From Linum tenue (lineage: Eukaryota > Streptophyta > Magnoliopsida > Malpighiales > Linaceae): a stretch of 64,000 bases of DNA. The notes beneath the pieces are model-generated. The model was not told the DNA's origin and made no database searches. It worked only from the letters and a program-made list of their open reading frames with translations. The stretch lies in the NCBI GenBank assembly GCA_946122785.1, contig CAMGYJ010000009.1, forward strand, positions 9,454,937 to 9,518,936, in the 5' to 3' direction. Shown one piece after another: positions 25,354-36,179 of the stretch. The position numbers were made by a program, and so were the translations under genes. How positions within the stretch are numbered: position 1 is the stretch's first letter; each line of letters begins with the position of its first letter.

Positions 25354-25505
25354 TCGATTTTTCTTTGATTTTTCTGCATTTTTCTTCAATCCAAGTAAGT
25401 TCTCATGACCTATAGATGAATTTAGGAGCATGAACCATGAATTCAGGACTTCGTTTGAGGATTTCAAAGTTGAAAATTGTATAAGATTGGTAGGAGAATC
25501 TCTTG
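23482..25505. other. Decayed repeat-like region, no intact gene
   Basis: Around 24330-24520 the plus strand reads WEDFFNICEESC and KMTYQLLVYSEYELVYEES followed by an acidic stretch and stops. This vaguely resembles the N-terminal part of a Mutator-type transposase but is too short to name. At 25311-25348 there is a (CT)19 microsatellite. The rest is AT-rich. Confidence 0.35.
25311..25348. repeat. (CT)19 microsatellite
   Basis: A perfect CT repeat of 38 bp. Confidence 0.95.
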
Positions 25506-28500
25506 CACTACAAGAAAATTCACCTTCAATGACGGGATTTCCCTTGACCAAACATTCATTTCCCGTGACTGATGAAATTAGTCACGGGCAAATTCCCATG
25601 ACAAGCGTGCCCGTGGTTGAAGGTCAACGATCATAGGAATTCCCGTGACCATAATGATATGATAACAGGATAAATCCCATGATAAATTATCTCTTTTGTC
25701 ACGGTAGTTCCCGTGACTAAGTATTGAACACGGGAAATTACCGTGACAAATATACAAAATAGTCATAGGATTTCCTGTGACTAATTTGAGTCCTTTGTCA
25801 CGGTTTTATTTCAACGGTCACGGGATTTCCAATGGTTTAGTATTGCATGAAATATTGTAATTTGTATTTGCTAAAATAAATCTTCCAATAGTCACAAGCA
25901 GAAATTTCCTTTGGAATAATTAACAAGTCTCGACATTATATATATCATGCACTCGCCAATGCTAATTTACAATTAATAAATCTAATCCTTAAAATATTTT
26001 AGGCACATGGAATCTATCTATTTAATCGTATCACAAAATACCAATGCTTCAACAAAATAAGGTCGAGTAGTTTCTATCTTGGTTCAAAAAACAAAACTAC
26101 CATTGCACTCAACAATGTGCAAGGTTGAACTACTCTTTCATGCTTCACCCTACTTTCATCTTCCTCCTACAGTTCATGTTTGTCCTCTCCACTGTCAACT
26201 CGATTGATGGTGTTACCAACTGGTCCTCTCTTGGTAAGTAACTTATCCTACAACACATGAACACAAAAAAACCAGAAGCTAGCGGAAACCAGAAAAGCAG
26301 TAGTAGAAAAAATGCAACATCAATTATAGTACCATAAGTTCAAAAGCAGAAGATGGAAAAAAATTAGTAGTAGAAGAAAAAACAGAAGCTAGTGAAAACC
26401 ATTATTGCAACATCAGTTGCTAAACAACTCCTACCAATGCTAAGCACAGCCTACTATCTCAATGAAAGAACCCGTTTTGACAATGAAACCCAAACTTACA
26501 GTAGGATGCTAGCAATACTTCCAGTCAAGCAAGACCATACCCGACTATTTGTCCACCACCATTAGCTGCCTGTAATATATAAAACACACACAGTCGACAC
26601 ACAAAAATCTCAGCAAATCCCTATACTTCACCATCAGTTTCAGTTATCGACTCACGCCCACATTCACAAGCAATTATATCCCAGCTAATCAATCTCCACA
26701 CATTTGCTATGGAAGATTAATCTTAATGAAGGAATCGTGCTCCATTTATAAAAAATGAAGCTAAATCCAAAACAAATAAAAAATCACTCTGCATCAACAA
26801 GAATCACAACAACTTAACCTGCCTGCAACCTTGTGCTGATAGTATCCATGGGATACAATGCCATTTCAACAGGGCAGTAGTCAGCATGCATCAGAAACCA
26901 TGCTATTGATTCAACTTTATCGCATCAATTTAAACACACATAAAGGTTACTGAACATACCAAACACAGTTCGCAAGAAATTAAACGGCTTCTCCTCTTCT
27001 CGTTTAGCACTAAGCAAGGCGAAAGGCTTGTTGCGGCTTTCAAGCTGAGCGATGTGCACTTTACCGGCTGAAAAATTAAGAGGTTTGTTAAACCAAAAAA
27101 TTAGTGATCTCAAACCACCAATTTCATAGGCGAAATTGATTTTTTGCTTACCGGAAGCAGTCTTCATTGTTTTATCCACTTAGACAGATCGTATTTATTT
27201 GTGCCAATTTGCAGTTCTCCCACTTGGCGACACAAGTGGGAGAAGTTCATTGGCGAGACAGTTTCTTTGTATCACAATTAAATGATGCAGAAAACGGTTT
27301 ATAGAACAAACAGAGGAGGAGAGATGGGGAGAGTTAAGTACCCAATTGCCTACGATAAACAGGCGCACTAAGACAAGATTATGAAGTATTTCTTTCTCCT
27401 CAACGCATAAATGTCGAGACATGTAACTCCAAAGCTCCATAGGATTTGAAGGCCCATTGATGCAAGCAAATAGCTGAACTAGAGAGCAGGTACCATTATA
27501 AGAAACAAATCTTTATTTGGCTCACTTCACAAAATGCAACACAACAACAGAAAGACATGCATTGAGTACAAATGCCAAACAACATGAACTAGATATGCAA
27601 AGACAACAGGAGCTTTAATGGGGGAGATACAAATCAACTAAGCAAACAATATATTAGGTGAGATGCAAGATAGTCAAATGTTGTGTTCTTAAATATCTAA
27701 GCTCTGGTTTCCTTCAGTGGATAACGAGGTAGCTGCCAAGTGAAAGCATACCAGAAAGCCATGTAGCGGGCAAAGTCATTGGTAGAGACCATAAACCTAA
27801 TATCAAGGCTGGAAAGGGCAAAAAGGGAATATGCTTCCCAAGCTTGATATGCTTGCACCGTACCACGCCTTCCCAGCCCTCTCCTTGATCGTATTGTAGA
27901 TGGGATGGCTTCAAAATCCTTCCCCTAGGCACCGATATGAAATTCGCCAGTCCCTCAGTGATGGTGAGGGATCGAATTGGAGAAGGGCTTTAGCGATGGG
28001 GAAGGGATGGGCGAATCGAAGGACGAAAAGGATACAATTAACCTAATTGAAAGCAAAACTAGAGCAAATATTTCAGTAGACGCATCCTGAAATTCAGAGT
28101 ACGGGTCGAACTAAACAATGAGGAAGAAATGAGTCAATGGCCAAAAATGAAAATCCCTACTTGCCTCTTCGAGCTAAGCGAGCACCACCAATATGTTGTT
28201 GAATTCGGATGAATTCTGGGTGGCGGGATAGTGGTGTTCATCGATGGTCGTTGGAGCCCTGAGGCAGATTGAAGTGACAAGGAGGAGGAACGAGCAATTT
28301 CCTATGCTTAGAGGCAGAGTTGACAACCGCGACCATAGGAATTAGGGATTAGGGGAGTGGAGCTTAATGTTACAAATCCATTCGCTTTTCGTGAATAAGT
28401 AGAGAACACATGCTTCCACGTCTTCTTCATTCACTGAGCCTATGGGAAGATATGACGGAGATAAAAAGCACCGAATTTGGTGAATCGCGTTGAGATTGAC

Positions 28501-29050
28501 GGCGATGAAGAATTGGAGATGGTGGCCGGTAGCGGTTGAAGCTAGGAAGAGGAATCTCGGGCAAGATCTATTGATGGAGATCGAGGGGTTTAGGCAACAA
28601 AAAGTTGTGAAAGCAAAGACGAAGGCATGGAGAAAGGGATTGAATGGGTGGGAATCGATGCTGAAACCTCTGGGGAATCGACGAGGAAGCAAATCGGAGG
28701 GAGAAGAGAGTGAAGGAGATCAAATGGGGGAGAGAGAGTCGGGTTGGGCATGAAAGGTTTTCTGCTTCTGCTCGCTCATAAAATTTAGTAAAGTGAGCAA
28801 ATAGTTTTCCAGGGACGGAAAATTGTCAAACTAAGAAAAGAGCGAGCCACTTGAAAAATTTTTAGGCCGAAAAATTGTGGGCATAAATTTCATTCCCGCC
28901 CACCAACAGTCACGGGAAGCTTTACCCAAAGTTTTACTTAACAGTTAACGTCACGGGAATATCCCGCCGTGATAAATAATTCACTTTTGATTACGGGAGC
29001 ATACCCGTAGTCAAAGGATCCCATGACTGCAGATGTATTTTCTTGTAGTG
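25506..29050. mobile_element. Non-autonomous CACTA (En/Spm) element
   Basis: It begins CACTACAAGAAAAT and ends ATTTTCTTGTAGTG, a perfect terminal inverted repeat. It is flanked by the 3-bp duplication TTG (25503-25505 and 29051-29053), as CACTA transposases make. Both subterminal regions carry many copies of GTCACGGG in both orientations, the expected transposase-binding-type repeats. The 3.5-kb interior has no transposase. Short minus-strand frames at 26925-27440 and 27714-27932 may be captured fragments, but I do not recognise them. Confidence 0.88.
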
Positions 29051-31384
29051 TTGTTATTTTTTGCCTATGCTGGGCACTATTGATGTTTGCGAATGAAGAT
29101 GATTTCTTATATGCTTAGAAATGAGATTGCATTGTGCTTATGATGATTTTAACGAATGTATGCTTGGATTTATTCTTGATTCTTAGCAAAGGTTATGCCA
29201 AAAATTTAAAAAGCTTATCATAGCACATTTTAAAGCGTGATTTAACGTCAAAGCTATGCTACATTTTGAAATATATGGTACATGTTTTGAGATTTCGAAA
29301 TTGCAATGGGAGTAGGATATAATTAGTTTCGCTTTTACTACTAAGTGGGATCAAATGCATTTCATTTTACTTGTTCCAACTTATCGACCTTTACCAAATC
29401 TTATAACTTGGAGCTTTCAAAGATTTCAAAATTTTCAAGATATGTGCTTCATACTACTTCTACATTTCGATCTAGAATACTTCCCATCTCTATATGGGCT
29501 TAAATGATAAATGAAGTAAATGGATTACTATCTTGTCAATAATTACTTGAGAAGTTATATGATTAGCTTAAAAGAAACCACGCTCTTAAAGTGTGGGGTT
29601 TATCCCCTATTTTCCATGTTAACTTGGTTTTTTTTTATTTGGAAAATGACAGGAATCTCCAAATGGATTGGACGTCACAAGAAGAAAGTAGATAATGGTG
29701 CTTCTTCATCACAAGGAACGAGGTATCCTAGTCCACCTTGGTATGAGTCAGAGTTTGTAGCACCTAGACGGTCTGCAAGACTTAACAAAAGGAGCCGGTG
29801 ATAGGAATTGAGAAGAAGGAGAGTTCGAGGGAGTCAGAGTCCCAATTTCTATATCTTTGACGCTCTACCAGTAATAGCAGTGGAAGCATATCGATGGATA
29901 GCAAACAATCAAGGAGTAGGAGTATAAAACTACCACCGGAGCTCGAGGCGTGGGAGACTGACAATGAGCTAGAGATTGACAAAGACACACTAAAGGTTCC
30001 CTTGCACTCTTTCCTCCAGTTCCCCACAAGAAATACTAGTGCTAGGAAGATACAAAGATGGAGAGAGATACATCATACAAGTGGACCTAGGGAGAGCTGA
30101 ATCGGGCGGATTTCAACCAGGACCAGGGATGGAGAGCATAGACGATACAGAGACTCGAAGATGTCGGTCTCTTGTCGCTATTTATCAATAGAGGAGAGGG
30201 TAACAATGTTCTCACTCTAGAGTTTGTGGTCGCACTAACAGTGGGGGCGGCGACTATATCAGACCAGAAGTGCATCTCCTACATATTAGCGGGATGACAC
30301 TTTAATAATGGTTATGATAGCTTCACCTAGAAGCTAGGGATCCCATACCATCACAGAGAGGGCACACTATCCGATGCAAGCCTTGGAGTAAATTAGGAGC
30401 CCACAAACACAAATTTCTATCTTCTGAGAGCTTTGGAGTTTGGAGGACCTCTACACGAGATCCAAGAACTGAGTTTGCTGTAGGATACTACTCACCAACC
30501 ATCATCCAGCTCCCATTTCTTAGGTTCAAGCATTACTTTGTACTGTGCCTTGGTACATCGCTGGTGGCTTCATCTAGCATGGTTGGGGGTTGATAACCTT
30601 CTCGAGGTCACGACCATCACTTCCTCACGAGGAGTACCAAGACGAGCATTTGCTTACACCATAGCCAACACATCGACGAGCATAGGGTGAGGGAATGACC
30701 TATTTATCATCAGTCAGCTCTCACCTTTTGAGTTGATAAGGTGACAAGCAATGGAGTTGATCTTGCTAACTAATTTTGTCCCATAAATGTTGTCTGGAAT
30801 GCAAATAGGAGACCAACAGTGCACTTACAGACATTACTGAAGCATGGATATGGAGCTGGACATCCACTACCACCACCCCCCTTAACATGGAAACTTCGGA
30901 GGCTAGCTAGAAAGTTATGAGCAACAGTAGAGTGTGCACAGGAGAGCCTAACCAACTACCAGACATTGAACGAGCAACATTGGGATGTCTTGGAGCATGA
31001 GGGAGATAGAGCGAGAGGATACTCGAGCTTGGCGCAGGAGGCAAGAGTAGGTACAACAATGGAGCTATTCTTGGATGGAGGATTTCAATAGATCATTCAT
31101 AGGCCTCCACCCAGGGAGTCACCCACCACCAGGAGGACCTAGCATGTACGCGATGGAGTTTAAGGAAGCCATTTGTAATTTTCTTTTGTTTAGACTATTT
31201 CAAGTCTCTTCAGAATTATTATGGAAGACTAGCTAAAGTAGAGCATGACTTTGGATTTTCGAAGTAATTTTTTCCAACTATCCACGACTCAAACTATCTT
31301 TTGGCCCATTAAGGACAATGTCCATTTTAAAGTGTGGGGTGGGAATGGTTTATATGCTTACCACATGGTATATCTTTAGTCGGA

Positions 31385-32372
31385 GCTGAACTTGCTGCAT
31401 CAATTCTGTCTCCGCGGATTTCCCTTCCCTGTTAGTGGATCTCTGATCGGAAACCTTGACGGAGTTGAGCTAATGCCCTTAGGATTTGCTTATTTCTTGA
31501 TTCCGCAGTGGCATGATTTGAAATCGAGCATGTATCTGAGCATTTCTCCAAGATTCATCAAACGGGTCCGGCTAAGATCCCTGTAAAATCGAACTATGCC
31601 CTTCAATTCCCTTCCATGAGCCTTCGAACGAGGAGTGCTAGGTGATGTCGTAGAGGAGCCGAAGGTCCATCGATAGCTTTCTGGAGATGTCCTCGACGGA
31701 GAATGGAATTCGCGGCGGGGGTCATTGCAGAATTCTCGATTACGTCCTGATCTGACGCTTGCATCATTGTTGGGAATCCTCCTCTCCCATTCTTCATCGT
31801 CACCACGGACAACTGCTGCTTTATCGACAGAGACGCTTGCGGCTGAGCGCTAGGAGCTTCTGCCATCACCTTCCAGCTAGCCGGGACCGTCGAGATGCTT
31901 AGACTGACCGCCATGGCTGGCATTTCTTCTCGTCTTAAAAAAGATAGATCAAGATCGGATTTTATTTGCTTCCCCCTCCGCCGCCGCCGCGGGAGAACCC
32001 TGGATTTCCTTCGCACCTCACAAAACGCTGCATTTTCATAAAAGGGTCACGAGGAAGCAGTAGGAGAATGTGTATAGAAACTATTCGTTGGTTTAATTAT
32101 AATATTTTTTTGTTTAATTTTGTTTATTAATTTATTGTGATAATGAGCTGGAATTTCAAAAAAAAATTTAATTTTTTATTATTTTTAATTTCCGCGTCAC
32201 TTATTTAACGGTCAATGTTCAGAGTTGACTGCCACATCAGTCAAAGTTAACGGAGAGTGACCAAATTTAAACCGTTGAACTAATTTGAGTGACTACGAAT
32301 GAAATAAATTAATTTAAGTGGCAAACGTGAACTTTTTAAGTAATTCCAGTGACCAAACTTGCAATTTACTCA
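31385..32372. mobile_element. Third gene-bearing MULE family member, left end missing
   Basis: The right part (about 32185-32372) matches the terminal repeats of 22004-23471 and 46928-48589: TTATTTAACGGTCAA, GTTGACTGCCACATCAG, AACGGAGAGTGACCAAA, and the end TTGCAATTTACTC. No matching left repeat is found near 31.38 kb, where the retrotransposon sequence breaks off into GC-rich, gene-like DNA. It is either a one-ended deletion product or an element whose left repeat was replaced. No clean duplication is seen. Confidence 0.55.
31603..32016 (-). pseudogene. Captured gene fragment, unknown product
   Basis: A 137-codon minus-strand frame with an internal MAVSLSIS start lies inside the MULE-related block. 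It is GC-richer than its surroundings and basic near the N-terminus (RRRRRGKQ). I do not recognise the protein. Downstream on the same strand, 31390-31590 also looks exon-like but contains stops. It is probably acquired host sequence like that in the two sister elements. Confidence 0.4.
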
Positions 32373-33435
32373 ATATTTTTGATTTTGCAAAAAAAGAGTC
32401 TCATGTTTTAAAATTTTCAAAAGGGTGCACTGTATCTTTAGAAAAAATGAAAAAATTTCTACCCATCAATACACCATCCAAAAATTTGCGATGGTTTATT
32501 GAGAAATAAAGTGTGGGGTAAGCCCAACATGTGAGGCATCTTTTCATTGCACTTAAATCAGGTTTTTGGAAGATATACTAGTTGAGCTTTGGTGGGAAAT
32601 CCTAAAAGGTGATGATAGTTCCCTCTAGTAAAAGTAAAATTTCCACCCTTCGAATTGATTGCCAACTTGAGGAGGCTTAAGGGTATGGATAGAGCTTCCA
32701 AGACCGCTTAATTTCATTAATCCTCCACATGAGTTGAGGTATAGGAGCTTCAAGCTCTTGCTCGAATAATAAGGGCAAAATTCAAAAAAAGTTCTCCATC
32801 ATGAGAAAAATTATAAAAGGAAAAAAAAAAGTTGGTTGCAAGAGAGAAAAATTAAAAAAATCCTAAAATGATGTTGAGTTTGAATAAGATAAAGTTCTTT
32901 AAAGATATGTCAAGTTTATGGTAGAAAGTTTTCAAAGCTTAAAAATTAATAAAAAACTTCACCCTTACGTTTTGAGGCTCTAATGCATGATTTGTGGGTG
33001 ATGCATGGTACAATGTTCTTGCATGTTGATGTGGTTAGGATTCTCTTGTGATATTGTTGACCTTCTAAGTTTCTTATGATTCACGATCTAAGAATAAGGT
33101 TGAGTGATGGTGTCAAAATTCATTGAGTTGTATGGTTATGAGTAGTGTTTGCTTGGTGACAAACAAAGTTCAAGTGTGGGGTATTTTTTATAATACTCTA
33201 TTTATAGTGCTTGTCACTCACATTCCTGATTCATTTCCCCGTCTATCAAAGCATATTTGGTCATTTCAATGGTGTTTCTTATCTAAATTGCAACTATTTG
33301 ATCAATGAGCTTTTAATAGACCTACGCAATGCTCTTCTACTTTTGGATTACATATTCGTATGTTTTTTAATAGTTTTTGAAGGTACAAAGCAACCTAAGA
33401 AGCTCTGAAGAACTTTGAAGGACCAAAGGAGCTAT

Positions 33436-34515
33436 TGACTTGGTAAAACACAAAACTTCTGCAATGGCCAAGTATGACCACTACGGAAGACTGTAGTAAA
33501 GTGGGTTCGGTTTAATTATCAAGGTGGGTCATCGGTTTACTATCTACTCCGTGAATGTCTATTATCCAAGAATCAAATTATGGTGAACATGCAGAAAGCA
33601 AAGTAACAAGGAAAACATGTAAATTGTCAGTTTTTAAAAGCAAGAAGACTCACTCGGGTATGCGCACCCCTAGATCCTCAATTAGGTCCAAATTGTAATT
33701 CCCTTTGGTCGTTTTACTGTTTAGTAAACTGTGGAAGATCTGATAATAGCTTGTAATCTCTTAAACTGACCAAGCCCTCTTAGACACACCACCTGGAAAA
33801 AAGTTCCTCACAACAACAAGTTTGGATCAGAAAATGGAACAAGTGGTGATGGCAAAGTTAGTAGGGGACCTTAAATTTGTAGAAGATACCGCTAGTAAAC
33901 CTTTGTGGTTTCATATAGGTTGAGTCTTGTAGATTGGGTAATGAGTAGTCTTTTGATTCTTTTGGTCCATTTTTTTCTATCTGTAATTGTCTGGTGCAAT
34001 TGGGACTCTGCTAGGTTGAACATTGTATGTTGATCATATGATGAATAAGGCACACCATTCATATATAAAAAATAAAGGGTATAGTAGAGGAAATGAGAGG
34101 ATAACCGAGAGCTTCTTCTTTCATGTTTTTGGCAGAAGTTCATCGGATTTATGAAGGACTCAAGGAACAAATTTCTGATGTGCAAAATTGTGCTTAGCCG
34201 CAACCACAAAGTATACGAGTAGTTTCCTTGAGTGATGGAAGGAAGAGAGGAAGAAATGTGGAGTGGTGTGGCTTTTGAAGGAAGGAAAGGGGGTATTTAT
34301 AGGTTTTTTGGAGGGAGGGGTTCGCTTGACAGCTGGGCAAACCACCCAAATCGCGGCTGAAGGAGGCAGTCCAATGGTTGTGTGCGTGCCAAGCCAACGA
34401 TCTACGTCGCTCGAAAAGGACCAATCAGGATCGCCGCCCAAAAGCATGATTTAGCCACCCACGTGTACGTTGTGCATCTAGCTATTCGACAACGATCCGT
34501 GTCGCTAGGTCCCCA
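33436..34515 (-). mobile_element. Solo LTR of a Ty3-type element
   Basis: On the minus strand it starts TGGGGACCTAGCGAC and ends ACCAAGTCA. Both flanks carry GCTAT (33431-33435 and 34516-34520), a 5-bp TSD. A TATA-like CCTATAAATACC lies at about 34291-34302. The segment 33644-33783 is the reverse complement of 37361-37498 in the other solo LTR (shared AATTTGGACCTAATTGAGGA, GAGGGCTTGGTCAG), and the distance from that block to the LTR end is the same in both. It is inserted in the older Athila-like sequence. Confidence 0.78.
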
Positions 34516-34520
34516 GCTAT

Positions 34521-35098
34521 CGCATGCTAATTTCAAGAGTTGTTGGATCGTTGATGTGGAAGACGATTTCATTTTTGTTCACTTAACAGACTCACGAACA
34601 ACTCACTAGTTCGTCTATTGTGTAACGAACAACCTCAAACTTAGGTAATTTGAGAACTTTTTGATAATTGATGTATTGTAGGAATTTTATTTTTTAGATA
34701 TGTAATTTAGATTTTTTCCTAATATATTTCATCTTGAATAGTTTCTTTGATATTTCATGGACACTGTTAGGAGCACTGACATTCAATAGACAAGACATCT
34801 ATCAATGCACGAAGAAAAGCTTGAAGAATCATTTTTCATATAGGTATGTGATTCACATATGAAAACTGTACGACAGTTTCGAACTCTTAAGCAAAAGTAT
34901 AAGGACCATTTCGGTTACTATACACATATAGGTAAGTTGTATTAGGGTGTCAAATGAGAACCATAATGTACACAAATAGAAATTTTACAATCTTTTAGCG
35001 TGCCCTCTCATATCAATGAAGTGGAGTAGCATGTTAACCCAAACTCGTAACAAATTAAAATATAACATGCATAGAGAAATGGGGGGGGGGGGGCATAT
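34521..35098. other. AT-rich sequence, no gene seen
   Basis: It continues the sequence interrupted by the solo LTR. No coding signal is present. A run of 13 G lies at 35081-35093, just before the LINE insertion. Confidence 0.4.
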
Positions 35099-35113
35099 GA
35101 TAAGGAAATAAAT

Positions 35114-35585
35114 TGATGGATTATACATTGCATTCTCCACGCTACTTGCTGGAAAGTTTGGTTGGAGAGAAATCGGAGAACTTTTGAAGGCAATTGTCTC
35201 ACAACCAAGGCTATTTTCTTTAATATTGCCAAATCCATCATTGAGTGGCTAACCGCATATAGGAAGGTGAATAGGAACCAATGCAACTCTTGGTTTTGCT
35301 CTTTGTTCGGTCATCATCAAAGTTAACTGATGTGTGCTTTCGTCGCCTGATGGATGCCCCTGTCCGCTTGAGCATCTGCTGCGTTGGTTGCTCCTGAAAG
35401 CTACTTCACTTTCTTTCAACCTTTGGGGCTTTTAGTTTCACTCGTTTGCCTTTTGTTTTTGTTTAGCCTGTTTGTTTCTTTTGCTTGTAGTAGCGGTTCA
35501 TTTCTTTTGAACCAGTGTGTATAGCTTTGTTACCTCGTTTAACCTTTTACCGATTTTAATACTATTCACCATTATTAAAAAAAGA
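35114..35585 (+). mobile_element. 5'-truncated L1-type LINE
   Basis: The first 210 bp encode the C-terminal tail of a plant LINE ORF2 (ATCWKVWLERNRRTFEG, followed by NIAKSIIEWLTAYRK). A stop and a T-rich 3' untranslated region follow, ending in an A-rich tail. The flanks carry GATAAGGAAATAAAT (35099-35113 and 35586-35600), an exact 15-bp duplication. A long TSD, A-rich end and 5' truncation are the marks of target-primed reverse transcription. Confidence 0.88.
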
Positions 35586-35600
35586 GATAAGGAAATAAAT

Positions 35601-36179
35601 GAAAATGAAGATGAAGAGAAGTGGAAACCATAAAAAGATAAAGAGGGGTTAAAATATTCCACTAAGAGACGGAAGGAATATTCTTTTAAACAACCTTCAC
35701 TTTTTCTTAATCGAGCATGGATAGATAAGATCTAATTAACAATATTTTCATCATTTTTCCGCTAGGGATATCATATTACTACTAAAGGAAGAAATGTTCT
35801 TATAATGTGATATTAACTGATATAGTTAGGAGTTATAACACTAAGAATATAGTGGAAAGGTGTTCAGACAAAATAAAGTTGAAACGAAGAATCGAAGCTA
35901 AGATTGATGAACTTAATTAGATTTTGATGAATAATTAATCAACTTAATTTTTGTTCCTTTGATTTTCTCATAATCAACATGATATCCGAAATTGAAAATC
36001 CAGATGGCAAAAACTCAAAGCCACCCACCCTCATCCACATCTAAAACTTTGATTGATCGAGTAGTGCCACACAAATCGGGAGAAACTAAATCGAATAGAT
36101 CAAGTTTCAGTTATCTTTCTTTACCACCCCGTGCAAAGTACAACAAACACGTAGGACAACTGTTGAGGTATATACATAT
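35601..36179. other. Intergenic sequence before the copia element, no gene seen
   Basis: AT-rich, with no recognisable coding sequence. Confidence 0.4.

Larger units (their letters stand above)
29588..33435 (+). pseudogene. Decayed Athila/Tat-like Ty3 retrotransposon internal region
   Basis: A short frame at 29648-29801 reads MTGISKWIGRHKKKV...RRSARLNKRSR. It is followed by a long run of heavily interrupted coding-like sequence to about 31.2 kb, with NANRRPTVHLQTLLKHGYG near 30.8 kb reminiscent of Athila-type gag. The motif AAGTGTGGGGT recurs at 29588, 31329, 32508 and 33171. The last copy is preceded by GCTTGGTGACAAACAAAGTTC, as in polypurine tracts of Tat/Athila elements. It is interrupted by a MULE fragment at 31.4-32.37 kb. 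The family call is an inference; coding decay is obvious. Confidence 0.4.
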
